The position numbers and the translations under genes were made by a program. Shown piece after piece: positions 30,719-41,667 of a stretch of DNA of 64,000 nt (positions are counted from its first letter, which is position 1; every line of letters begins with the position of its first letter). The stretch lies in the NCBI GenBank assembly GCA_002205965.3, contig NADL03000763.1, forward strand, positions 1,116,001-1,180,000, read 5' to 3'. The notes beneath the pieces were generated by a model. That model saw only the letters and a list, made by a program, of their open reading frames with translations. It was not told the DNA's origin and searched no databases. The stretch comes from Kappaphycus alvarezii (Eukaryota > Rhodophyta > Florideophyceae > Gigartinales > Solieriaceae).

Positions 30719-31810
30719 ATTAGAAAGATGCATGCTTCAGGAATCATTACGCCCTCTCATTCCGAGTGGTCGTTTCCCGCGGTAATCGCCCGGAAGAAAT
30801 ACAGAAGCATTCTGTGTTTATTGTAGACAGCTAAATCGCCGCATGAAAACAGAAAGCTGGCCTTTACCTAAGATCGAAGAAATATTCGATGACTTGTCTG
30901 AAAGCAGCGTCTTTACGACATTGGACCTTTTCACTGGATACTGGCAGGTGCGCACGTCCGAAGATTGTGAAAAGAAGACTACTTTCATCTGCAAGTATGG
31001 CCTGTACCAATTCGAAGTTATGCTCTTTGGGTTGATGAGCTCTCCATCTACATTCCAGAGGCTAACGGACCAGTTCCTACGAGAATTCGACTTTGTTCGC
31101 TGCTATCTGGATGATGTCTTTATATTCTCATGATCGATCGAAGAGCACGTTAAGCACTTAAAGGTCGTTTTGGAGCGATTGAGACGCATGGGTTCGTCTC
31201 AAGCTTTCAAAATGCTTCATAGCCTAACATTCCGTGGCACTACTCGGCCACATAGTAGAACAAGATGGTGTTACGGCAGACCCTGCGAAGACTCCGGTCA
31301 TAGTAATGGCCCCAGCCCCTATTAACAGAACGGAACTGCAGAATTCCCTAAGACTAGCAGGGTACTACCGTCGCTTCATACGGGACTTCGCGGGAATCTC
31401 ATCTGTCCTACACGCGGTGACCTCTGTTAATGTCCCCTTTAGTTGTAGTTCTGAAATGAAGGAGGCCCTCGAGCTTTTGAAGAAGAAGATGAAGACGCCT
31501 TCGGTTCTGGCGTTCCCTAATTCAGAGTCTTGATTTCGTGTCGAGACAGATGCTTCAAGCAAAGCCATTGGAGCCGTTCTGACGCAAGAGAAGTTGGATG
31601 GAAAGGTCCATCCCACACATTACGCCAGTAGAAACTTAAATGAGGCGGAAAAGAAGTATTCGACAAGTGAAAGGGAAGCTCTCGCTATAGTCTTCGCTTT
31701 GAAGAAGTTTCGAGCCTATTTACTCGCATCAGAACTTTTTGAGTTGGTAACTGATCACAAAGCTCTTCAGTATACTTTCAAGAAAAGGTTTTACACGGAC
31801 TTATTCCTCG
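30719..31810 (+). pseudogene. Gypsy reverse transcriptase-RNase H remnant
   Basis: Clear Ty3 RT: PSHSEWSFPAVIARKK, WPLPKIEEIFDDLS, FTTLDLFTGYWQV, FGLMSSPSTFQRL and the intact active site YLDDVFIFS, then RNase H FRVETDASSKAIGAVLTQ, HYASRNLNEAEKKYSTSEREALAIVFALKKF and TDHKALQ. In-frame stops at about 30825, 31132 and 31531 and a shift near 31225. Confidence 0.9.
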
Positions 31811-33120
31811 TTGGATGTAGTTATGTCCGAATACGACTTCAATGTTGCGTATCGCCCTGTTTCTAATAATGTGGCAGCTGATTTAATCTCACGCGTTGAG
31901 ATTACCGCACCAGATCAGTCTATTGTCTCCGTCGTTAAAGATGACTGGTACAAACAGAACAGCTTCGAGGTTGATTTGGAACAAGACACAATAAGAGTCT
32001 TGACTGGGAAGACTTTACGTGAGACGGGTGTTGAAAATGGTCCCAATATTCGTCGCGGAGCGAAGAAATTCCTTTATTGAGAAGATAGGCTTTTTCGTCG
32101 TGCTCAAGGTGGACTCTGCTTAATTCCTTAGATATGGAAAAGAAAGTCTATTCTGTATTCATATCGTGAGCAGATACGACACTGGAACGCAAAATCCATC
32201 CGACAATTCGCCTTTCTCGTTTTTGGTGGCCTGGTATGTTCCGTAAACTCCACGATTACGCCGTGAACTCCACGATTAAGTTGAGACCTGTCACGAGTGT
32301 AAGAAGTCTTCCTAGTTACCGAATTATTAGATGAGCCTTCTTACTCCGATATAGTCTTTGATTGATGTCTTCCCAATAGACTTTGCGGTTCCGCTCCTGA
32401 ATAATCGAGTGGGAACCGCTACATTCTCATTTGCGTCGAGCACCTGACTGGATGGCCGATAGGCAAGCCTATCAAAGAGGCTAACGTCGACGCCGTCATC
32501 GAATTTTTCATCACAGAACTCATACATTCTTTCGGTCCTACGAAGTACATTGTCTCCGATAATGCTACTTGTTTCACGGCAGAGGCGTTACAAGCATTCA
32601 TTTAGACGCATGGGATATAATGTAAAACTGTACTTGCTTACGCCCCAATGTCAAACGGAAGGGGGGCGAGAATGGTTGGAACAGTTAAGAGGCCTCTAAG
32701 GAAGATGTCTATCTCCAAGCCAGAGGAATAGGACAAAGTTCTACCTTGGACAGTTTATGGTTACCGTCCCCGTCGCATGAGTAGAATCACGACTACTCCT
32801 TTTGAAATTCTGTATGGAGTACCGTCGCGGATGGCATTTGAGCCCGGATTCTCTTTCAGCGGAGATAATTCCGACAAAATCGCGATATGGAATTGCTGAC
32901 CATTTTTAATATTCGCGCGGATCGCTACCTACTCTGCTAGCTCCGCCATGAAGTCTCCGATAGCAAATTTGAAGTCGGGGATTCAGTCCTAGTCGCCAAG
33001 AGTGCGTGGATGGGCCCAAATTTCAATTTACCGGCCCTGAATTCTCGTCACGGCGGTCCTTGTATGGTAGCAGAAGCAAAAAATCCTCGCTATAGTTTGT
33101 TTTCTCGTTCAGGACGCAGG
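31811..33120 (+). pseudogene. Gypsy integrase remnant
   Basis: Fragments read TGWPIGKPIKEANVDAVIEF, FGPTKYIVSDNATCFTAEA and YAPMSNGRGARMVGTVKRPL, followed by TPFEILYGVPSRM, which is the integrase core and downstream segment. The second catalytic Asp (SDNAT) is visible; the final Glu position reads altered (NGRGARM). Many stops. No chromodomain recognised. Confidence 0.75.
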
Positions 33121-33961
33121 ACTCGGTAAGAAATTTACTGTAGCTGTCTGGTAAGATACTCAGTGCGGAAGGAGAAGAACTAATTGGGACCCATTTCTGA
33201 ATCTAACTTCTTCTATGAGTTGATATCACTCAATTCTACCTAGATATTGGTTTTCTTCTGCATACCCTCATCTAAGTGTTGAACAATGGCGGAATAAATT
33301 ATCATGCTGCATAAGTTCGACCAAGAATCCTTCATTCATCCCTACTCGTGCCAAGTGGAATTATCCAGGGATTCAGTAAGAATCACTACTCGCCTTCGGA
33401 TGCTTATCACGTCCCCGACGCCGCCGCTTCTTCATCCGGAGATCCGCACTAGGACAAATCCCCGATTCCTGCCGCACAGGACAGACTTCACGCATATCGT
33501 CGAAGTATGCGTATTGTTTTTTGTTTGGAGATGGCAAACATATGGAAAGCACTTCAAGTGGGTGGAAAATTATCGCTTTCTTCTCTGCACAGTTGTATAT
33601 CCGAGCTGGAGATCTCCGAGCATCAAGACAGATCGCATGTCTCGCGCCGCTGGTATCCACAACTGAGAGCTCAAAAACTTTTTGTGTCTCTGGACTGGCG
33701 GGCAGTTCCATTAAGAAACGGATACCAACGTTTACCCAGTGGTTCAATTTAGGACGTGAAATCCGGCGAGGTGGAACTTCTTGTGTTGGTCGTAAGCGAG
33801 AAAAGCTGAAAGTTCAGGGATAGTCATGGTTCAAATTCTTCGCATAAGAGCGAAAATCAAGATAACGAGGATAATACCCAAGATGCACGAAACTCTTACG
33901 CTCTACCTGTCCTTCGTTCTCCTAAAACGGTTATGCGAACTCCGGACAATCCATAAGATAG
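33121..33961. other. 3' part of Gypsy element, unassigned
   Basis: Decayed sequence between integrase and the right LTR. Several overlapping short open frames on both strands; none is recognisable. No clear polypurine tract seen. Confidence 0.4.
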
Positions 33962-34250
33962 AACGCATCTCGCCCACCCAGCCGCCGGGCAAGATTCAAG
34001 CCAACCATCCCAACAACGGCAACTCGCCACCCAACCCGACCATATCGCTTTACTTCCGCTTTCCCTTCCCCGCGCTGCTACTCGCATTGCGACTACACCA
34101 TACCTCAGCCCTGTCGACTTCGCCACCTGCGGTGTATTCCTTTCCCTACGTTTGACTCCATCGCGCGCACGCAAGGCGCCAACACTTCCCTTTTCATTCT
34201 GCCGGCCCCCTCGGGCGACTCACCTGCGGATCCCTTTCAGCCGCCCAACA
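33962..34250 (+). repeat. right LTR of Gypsy element
   Basis: AACGCATCTCGCCCACCCAG ... CCGCCCAACA, the diverged partner of 28294-28582. Confidence 0.75.
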
Positions 34251-34754
34251 ATTCGTACCCAATGCAACTACCTCATTCGATTCAATTAATGCGTTTGATG
34301 CATTTTAGTGCACAGTAAAGTACTGCAGTAGTGACTTTATGGCACCTGGCGAGTTTATATAAAGTGGTCTCCACGTCCAGAGAAGCATCAGTGAATGTGT
34401 GACAAGCAACCTGATCCGTGCTTTACAACTTCGGAGTGAAGTTGTAGCAGTACAGTACTTACGTACCTTGCACGGTGCTGCTTTGTACAGTTTGCCCTAA
34501 ATCAAAGTACCGTACTGTTCTCTAGGTGGCCTACTGTAAATAGGTCTTGTGCATTGAAGAAAAGTTCTTCTACGTATTCCAGTACTCGTCACTTAATCTC
34601 TCAGGGGTTTGCGGGAAATAACGATTTTTGATACTTGTAACTCACACAGAGCATAGGTGCTACCTTACAACTTACAAGTTGTAAGATTACCCTATGCTCT
34701 GATTTGTAGACCGCCAATAAAAGGACCTTTCGGCTTCATAATGTGGGCATACAA
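34251..34754. other. spacer with TACAGTA words and a double hairpin
   Basis: No gene. TACAGTA/TACTGTA words at 34310-34520. A nested perfect inverted repeat lies at 34647-34701 (separate entry). Confidence 0.5.
34647..34701. repeat. nested perfect hairpin
   Basis: Outer arms CAGAGCATAGG (34647-34657) and CCTATGCTCTG (34691-34701) pair perfectly. Between them inner arms CTTACAACTT (34664-34673) and AAGTTGTAAG (34676-34685) also pair perfectly with a 2-base loop. It could be a foldback element, the abutting ends of small inverted-repeat elements, or a transcribed structure. It lies just beyond the presumed 3' end of the transposase-like gene. Confidence 0.7.
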
Positions 34755-37721
34755 CTAAATTAGTCTATGGAGATTTGGTTTGTCTAACATCTTTGCGGCG
34801 ATCGCCTCACGGGAAGATCCATGAAAACAATTCTCAGTCACCTTCCGTTTTAGTCGGTCAAGAAGTGCGACATATTCTTGAGCCTTTTTTCGCAGGTCTG
34901 CGTGATGAGACCTACCTCCATCTTCAGTAAGATATCTTAAAAATTCCTCCCCATCCACATGACTAGAAGGCCACCAACACGTTTTGGCAATGAGTTGCAA
35001 CAAGCGGTTCAGAAGTTCAAAAAGTTCCAAAAGAGCTCTGTTACACTAGGGTTCATGGCCCGTAGCCAGTAAGGGATAATATTCCTACAGACGAGTAGTA
35101 CGCAGTACGTGTCGGAAAATGTCATGCTGTTCAAGGAGTCCGTTCGATTACTCTACATATGTGATTGTGGAATCAACCCGTTGTCTTTCAGAGATGCACA
35201 AACCATCACATACATGCGGTTCCGCACTTCTTTGGATGGTAGAAGCTTGAAACATGACTCAATGATATCTTTCGACAAACCTGTTAGTAAATGGTCAGGA
35301 GCAACAACGTTAGATCTGTAAGGGTCATACGTACCGCCCACTACACGTTCGCCTTTGTCATTCATTGAGTGGTATTCAATGCTTTCTGGGATATAAAGCT
35401 TCTCTAAGCTTCAATAAGGGTTCGGAAGAGTCGGAGATCTCCGAAGTAGGGTTCATGCCAAGGAGAGTTGCGTCATCCTTACAAATATCGCTGTCTCTTA
35501 AAGCTTCATGTCTCTCCCAGCTTCGGAGATGGGCGGAGTCATCCGCGCATATTGCCGAAGAATATCTATAAGTGGCCGAATCATGATGTACCTTTCGCAC
35601 GAATGCGCAATGCGTGCATGGTGCATTGGCGTTGTGACCCATGCAATCCATGACTTTTGATGCTTGGCCATAGTCTGCCACAAACCCGACAATAACAAGA
35701 AAAAAAACCTTTTCGCCATTCGAATTCAATGTCGTGACCCCTTCCACGGTGGATTTAACGGTATCATCAATGATGGCCAGAAGTACTTCATTAGAACTGA
35801 TGCCCGCCGGGGCCAATGAAATAAACCGGACCGCTGCTCGAGAATTCCTCCAGGACTTTGGCAGACTGAGGGGAAACATGTACATACCACCTGTTGAACC
35901 TTGAGGCAAGAGAGACGAAAATGATTTGAAGTCGTATTCATACAACAAGATTCGATATACGTAATATTTTTGACCGTTCGGGAGAAGTACCGATGAAGTA
36001 CTGCTAATTCTCTCCGACAATACGTCGCGAGCACAGATTTCACCACCCCTCCTCAGCAAATGAACGTCGCCATACATAGCCTGCGAACCAAGCATGGTAA
36101 CCTGCGCTTGGTGGAGATCCGCCGTCTCTACGATTGTCTCTGAGTTCGAGCCAAAGTACGCAATATGAATCGATACCATCCTTTTCTTTCCAGAATCAAC
36201 AGAGGAGGACACCCAAAAATACACGTGCCCCCCAAAATTCTGAAGAAGAGGTCTCCTTGCGTGTGAGAAGAAGCAGTGCGCAATGTCTCCGGGTAAAACT
36301 CTGTGAGAAGCGGGCGCAGGGCTATATCCAGGGTCATTCTCGCGCGACTCTCTAGGTTTTCTATGCAATAATGACATGATTTCTACCCTGTGAAGATCGG
36401 AAGTAGATTTCATAGAAATCTCCCCGCTACTTGTTAACTTTTCCACAGATCCTGCACACCACATAGCGCAAATGGAGCACTCCATGGAATACATATATTG
36501 ATTGAGTGCCGACTTGTCACCATTACCAAACTAGTACTTGATATGGCTAATGTGAGGTTTCACGTTTTCTGAAAAGTCTCTTAACCGAAACTTAATGAAA
36601 TCGCCCGCCCGGGCTTTAACCATGCCTCGTCCCTCTCGAACGTACAGGTAAGTCGTAGCACCCAAAAAGAAGGTCGATCCCCTACCATAAACGTGTTTTC
36701 AATACTCTCTCCATCTAAACGATTCTCACCATTTTCACCCATCTTACCAGACATGACATCCTGAAACATTAGCATGGCCACGTCTAATTTTGCCCACTCA
36801 CTGGGTGCAATACTTCGAACTTCCGCACTCCTGCGACTCAACGCTCTGCTCTGTGCACCGTTACTATAGTTGATAAAATCTTAACTTTGACTTGAATGAC
36901 TTGATCGTCAACGGAACTGGGTATCATACTGTCTAAATCCAAATCAGAGCAACGCAAAAAGCTTCTTGGGTAACATCGTTCATGAGGTGAGGAAAGAATG
37001 TCCTCCGGACGGTTGAGTACGACGGAAGGCCTTCTCGCTTTCTTGAAGTTGATTGGTTGAATGAACGTTAAACTCTTCGCAGAAGCTCGTACTGAGAAAC
37101 TGTATACCGTACGCTACCACATACGATAGCAGTCCCTAGGACGTTTTTCCAACTCAACGTTGTCTTGGCTTTTTCCTGCAAGGCTTTCACAAGCTCCTTC
37201 TCGGATAACGGCAATTCTGCATCTTCACCAAGTAGAGGACAATGAGCCGGGGAGTCCCCTGGCTCACGGCTTCCCACATCATGGAATTCTCCGGACGTTG
37301 ATCTCCGTAGACGTTGGAAAATTTAGAGATCCGAATAAGATGCGTCATCATCCTGCGCAAAGTCAGATTTTGAAGGAACTGCATCGTGCCGTTGGCTGAT
37401 ATTCTTCACATATTCAGGTCCATTCAGATCGTCCATTGCACAGCGATCGTCTTTTGTCATCTGCCAGTGCTGGCCACAGACAACGTCATGTGACCCCGAA
37501 AAATCTTTCAAACATTGATTCATATCTTCCGGAGACCTTCGTTTATCATTATTGGATCCAGTTCCTTCTTTGCAGCCCTTATTATCATCGCTCTGGAATA
37601 AACTCGAGACATTACACGCCTCATTAACCATATCTGACCACGCCGAACTGTAGGTTCTCCTTCTCCGTTTTCGATCTCGAGAAAGGCCTAGGCCTGCGAA
37701 CATTGCTCTGAAATAAGTCAC
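34755..37721 (-). pseudogene. broken transposase-like gene, unfamiliar family
   Basis: The core is a 372-codon frame (36494-35376). It begins with a Cys-rich MECSICAMWCAG and has FGGHVYFWVSSSV and TGGMYMFPLSLPKSWRNSRAAVRF. Its end has VGFVADYGQASKVMDCMGHNANAPCTHC. A one-base shift near 35395 continues it into GGTYDPYRSNVVAPDHLLTGL (35365-35153), with a further piece at 35030-34755. A variable middle, then a short Gly/His and CxxC-type module, then a P/D-H-L block recalls CACTA/Tnp2-type and Plavaka-type transposases, but similarity is loose. Upstream frames at 36581-36841 and 37323-37721 may be its N-terminal parts or introns. No terminal inverted repeats found. Confidence 0.45.
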
Positions 37722-40700
37722 GAGGAGTTCATAGAAATTTTGAAGAATCCAGTGCCAAGCTCATAGAAAGATGATCCTTCTATCGCTGACCATAAAACCC
37801 TTGGCCAGGGTCTTGTTGGCGTGGTAAAAACCAACCTAGACAACAACGTTAGAAAAAACACCACCTTCAATTACGGAGCAGTACTGCTCTATTTCAACAT
37901 AAATTAATGTCATTTCAGTTGCTACACTTGATGCGACGGAAACAGCCCTTTCAGTTTGCTAGCTCCACTTTCATGGACAGCTGTCCCCAATTCTTAAAAT
38001 TACGGTATTTCACCATTCACACCATCTTGGGAAATTCCGACCTCCTACACGGACTACATGTAAGACGGCGCCTTGCTGGTCAGCACAAGCCATTTAATTT
38101 TTATTCGCTTTTGGGAATAGAGGCGTTTAGCAGAGCAGATGAGTGACTCCTCCACAGTATGGTATTATGGCAATTACTGCAGTGATTCCCTGTTAAAAAG
38201 ATACGTTTCTAACCTGGAATCACTGTAGATATGCGCACATACGGTAAATGCCCTTTGTGCGATTAGACTGCATTATTGGATTCGTTACGGGACCGTGGAA
38301 TGCAGAAGCTGCGAAATTGGGTCATATATGAAACACTGACGTTTTCCCACATTTCATATGCACACCTTAATAGCTGGTCTACCTTAAAAATTAAATTTAT
38401 AAAACAAAATAGCTATGATGATTCCTAGCTGAATTCGATGAAGGACATGCTGTCACGCAGACAAGAATTCATCCCATCTTCCCCATGCTTGTGAATGTAA
38501 TCTGGAGCAGATCTCAACAAGGGCGGCATTGACAATGCGAAATACAATAAATGCTGTTGATGGAAAGCGAGTACTCGCCGTAGACCTCTTGGGGGAGGCG
38601 AACTGCATTGTATACAATTGATACAATGTAGAGTATAAAGCATGAATTTTGCAATGCAAAGTCTGCATTCTTCATGAGTTCAGCCGGCAACCATGACCGT
38701 TAATGGGCTTATAAAGCAGAGGAGGAGGAAGACAGGGCAGTAGCTTTTGTCAATAAACTAGCTGCGAGATACTGCAAAAGGGAGAAAACCTTTGGGTGCT
38801 TTAGTTTGTCTAATACAGTAATCGGCTATTTCCCGTGCATTATTGAACTAAATTTCTACAATAGAATGTGTAATGCATCTATCGGAGAAGCGCTTTAGTG
38901 CTGTAAAATTAACCAAATCCAGCTTGTCATAGATCCCTTCGATGATTACAAGCTCGATCAGGTAACGGCTATGACTTGGCTCAAAAAGTCTAAGGTGAAG
39001 TTACCGTGGAAACAATTGCCAATTTCTGGAATTATACCAGACTACTGAAATCTAACGCTGCTTCCATAATATCGATAGTCAATGAAAGGGGGAAAATGGG
39101 GGCCTCGGTGTTGGTTGGTTGACCCGGGGTTGGTGAACTCTGGGAGAAACTTGGGCTCACCCGATTAAGTAAAATGTTTGTGGGTTATGGTGAAAGATCA
39201 GGACAACAACGCATGGCACAGGAGACCATTGCAACAGTAGTTCTACGAGCAGATAGCTGGGTCTGTTAACAAACTACCCAAGGCCTCAGTCACTGATCTA
39301 CAGGTAGGATTTCTGGAAAATTGGTCAGCGCTCTTCGATTTTTGATTACTAAACACGTATATTCATGGACAGCACCGCTAAACTTGGTCAACAGGATGCG
39401 TTTGATCGTCTATTCGGGAACTTCCCTTGAATTGGCCTCTTCTTTTCGCTCGCCTTTTGACGAAAGCCTGCAGCCCTCAAGCGCATGGGCTTGGGGTCTT
39501 AAAACTCCTGCAGCTATGGCGGCAAATGCGTAAAGGTGTACTGGAGGATGTGGGAGCTCCTAGGACAGAAAAGCCTGTAGGCTTTTCCGTCCATGGTAAT
39601 TCTCTACCTTGGGATGGTCTAGTTCTTCCAAGAGTGAGTTTGAATCTCAAGCTTATTTTCGAGGTGCTGCTGGGGGGTATCGGCCTGTGAGAGAGCTCTC
39701 TGATTTAAATTCCCAACACTGCAACATGTAATGCAGTGCAAGACAATTGTCATGCATGACCCATGGGGTAATCTACCTTTTTGTCCAGTAGTTGGACTCT
39801 AGTCGACATTCTGGTAGATGTTAGGTCTACATTCTACCAGATTGTAGATGGGAGTCCATTTACCAGACACGCAGGGTTGGCTAATGAAATTGACATGGAT
39901 ATTATCTCAGCTGCTACTTCAAAACTAGTTACGCCTAATGAACGAATCAGTTTACCTCAGTTTTTGAACTCCGATGACGAAGATGACGTTGTAAAGATCT
40001 CAACTGATGTTGAAACTGTCGAAGGTGTATTGACTGGACTGGTTTACTCAATACACCTCTAAAAATTCCATCAGAACACCGCTAAGCTTAGCGGGTGATA
40101 GACTGTCTAGAGACTGGGAAATCTGATATATCAGCATACTGAAAAGGTATTACCCACTCTCCCAAAGCAGAAGAAGTTTGTTGCAAATAATTGTCGAAAG
40201 CCATTCACCGGAACTTGGTGGATGTCCCATAGGCCTGTATAATACTCAGAACAATATTAGGATGGCAGAGAGTGAAAAGCACGTGAATAAGCCCCGTGAA
40301 GACTTTTTAAGTGTAGGAAATGACGGCAACGACCATGGCTCTCAAAGCCACGTTCCTGGCCCCGTCAATCCGACTGCGATAGTGAGTCGCAGCCGCAAGT
40401 GAGTCAGGGTGCCATCCTTCAAGTGTGGATAGTCGCCCTGGGACAATTCAAGAGCTGGCACTGCCACAGAAATTCGGAATGAAATTAATGCGGATGGCTT
40501 GGATGGGCCATAGTAGCTACTATAGAAAAAGCAAAGTAACTCAACAGAACCAAAAAGATCTAAAAGCCGCAATCCTAGAAACTGAGTCCACCAATTCCCT
40601 CCGTTCTCTCTACAGGTTTTTTCGCGGATGATTGGTTAAAACTTCGTAATGTTTTCGGGGGTATCCCCAAAAAGCTTACATACACTTTTTTTTTATCGAG

Positions 40701-40802
40701 AGGTTGTAATGCTGTTAAAATCCCCACCCCAACAACCTATTGAAGTGAATGCAAGTTTATAGGACTCCCAACTCATGCACCACTCGCAATAAACCAACCA
40801 AT
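37722..40802. other. 3-kb gene-free stretch with several hairpins
   Basis: I see no recognisable gene. Short frames, such as a 93-codon acidic one at 39781-40062, have no known content and may be relics. Inverted repeats: 38177-38189 with 38216-38228 (one mismatch), about 39564-39594 (GACAGAAAAGCC/GGCTTTTCCGTC, one mismatch), an imperfect ~33-bp inverted repeat at about 39789-39855, and the perfect palindrome CCGCTAAGCTTAGCGG at 40079-40094. Probably decayed mobile DNA. Confidence 0.5.
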
Positions 40803-41237
40803 TGTTGGTACAATTACAGCTTACTGACAATGTATGCGGGGACAGCTACTGTACTTTACAGTACTTTACTTTTCAACCTAGATCTTGACCGTTACGTTTA
40901 TGCACTGTACTGTGCTGTGGGCTTGAGCTGATCTTTTTCAGATCAGCTCAGATAGGTTTAGGGTTATTCCTTCACCGTCGTCTACATGGCTTCTGGAAAC
41001 TTCCACAGGTCGTGCCGAAGCATCAAGCGACTCGCCCTGAAGTCTATATAAGCCATGGTCTCAGCCCACTCTTGGTCGTAAAGTCTCTTACCACTTTCCC
41101 TTCTCTCAACTCTTCTCCTTGGTCGCTCACTTTCTCTCTCTCTCTCCTCTTGCTCTCTCTCTCTCCACTCGCTCTCTCTCCCTCTTCTCTCTCTCTCTCT
41201 CGTCCGCTCGCGCTCTCTCCCTTCTCCTTGTCCAACA
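40803..41237 (+). repeat. 5' LTR of Copia element 2
   Basis: 435 bp. U3 carries TACTGTA/TACAGTA words (40853-40870) and TGTACTGTGCTGT, a perfect 11-bp hairpin (TGAGCTGATCT / AGATCAGCTCA, 40924-40950), and a TATA box CTATATAAG at about 41043. The downstream half is a long CT-repeat tract. Confidence 0.97.
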
Positions 41238-41252
41238 GGTTATGGGCCCAGA
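41238..41252 (+). other. primer-binding site complementary to tRNA-iMet anticodon arm
   Basis: GGTTATGGGCCCAG directly follows the LTR. Its complement CTGGGCCCATAACC is the anticodon stem-loop (CAU) of eukaryotic initiator tRNA-Met, not the 3' end. This is the arrangement known for Drosophila copia, primed by the 5' half of tRNA-iMet. Confidence 0.75.
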
Positions 41253-41298
41253 ACACTAGCGCTGCTCACGAATCCATCTCGCTTGCTCGCTAGGGAAG

Positions 41299-41332
<34 letters not shown>
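41299..41332 (+). repeat. 34-base A-run in Copia 2 leader
   Basis: An uninterrupted run of 34 A residues inside the transcribed leader, 62 bases after the LTR. Purpose unknown; possibly bound by poly(A)-binding protein or a replication artefact. Confidence 0.9.
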
Positions 41333-41333
<1 letters not shown>

Positions 41334-41580
41334 CCCTTAAGGTTTGACCGCACTCTCTTGACGTCTCTGCACTATCTACTGACCTCCTGTCTTGTGGCCT
41401 GCTTAGCGTCCGTCGTCCCTGCTCTACCTACTCCTGTTGGTTTTGCAGCCCGTCGCCGCTCTTCATCCCCACACCACAGATTCCAGTACATCTTGCGGCC
41501 CGTCTTGCTCTCGTTGCTTCTTGTCTCGCCCCCGTGTTACATACCCCGGTTTGTCTCACGGCCCGTGCCTAGTCGCAACA

Positions 41581-41667
41581 GTAAGTCCAAACAATCCTGT
41601 GCTTTTGTCCTACCATCCCGAAGCATTGCCTTATCCTCCGCCTAACCTCACAAATTTCTGTTACCAG
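41581..41667 (+). other. 87-nt intron creating the ORF0 start codon
   Basis: Donor GTAAGT at 41581, branch-point-like CCTAACC at 41641, pyrimidine-rich tract and acceptor TTACCAG ending at 41667. Flanking bases are CGCAACA and TGGTCATC, so splicing gives CGCAACATGGTC, an ATG in a favourable context. The frame that follows has no other in-frame ATG before it, and a TAA lies upstream at 41643. Confidence 0.65.

Larger units (their letters stand above)
28294..34250 (+). mobile_element. decayed Ty3/Gypsy LTR retrotransposon
   Basis: Two diverged direct repeats of about 289 bp (28294-28582 and 33962-34250) enclose gag, protease, RT-RNase H and integrase remnants in the order protease-RT-RNase H-integrase, which defines Ty3/Gypsy. 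Nearly every domain contains stops and frameshifts. Repeats end in CA. A candidate primer-binding site TGGTGCTTCTGTCGAGGG starts directly after the left repeat at 28583. The outer start of each repeat is uncertain and no target duplication was found. Confidence 0.82.

Noticed and set aside
33373-33747. 124-codon minus-strand frame in the Gypsy element
   Set aside because: Opposite strand to the element, several competing frames, no recognisable content.
41101-41230. CT-repeat tract as an independent microsatellite locus
   Set aside because: It is part of both Copia 2 LTRs (also 47219-47340).
41299-41332. A-run as the tail of a processed pseudogene or non-LTR element
   Set aside because: It lies inside the leader of a complete Copia element, between primer site and ORF0.
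41283-41645. poly-Lys-starting frame in Copia 2 leader
   Set aside because: Produced by the A-run and a TTG start. It crosses the predicted intron donor.
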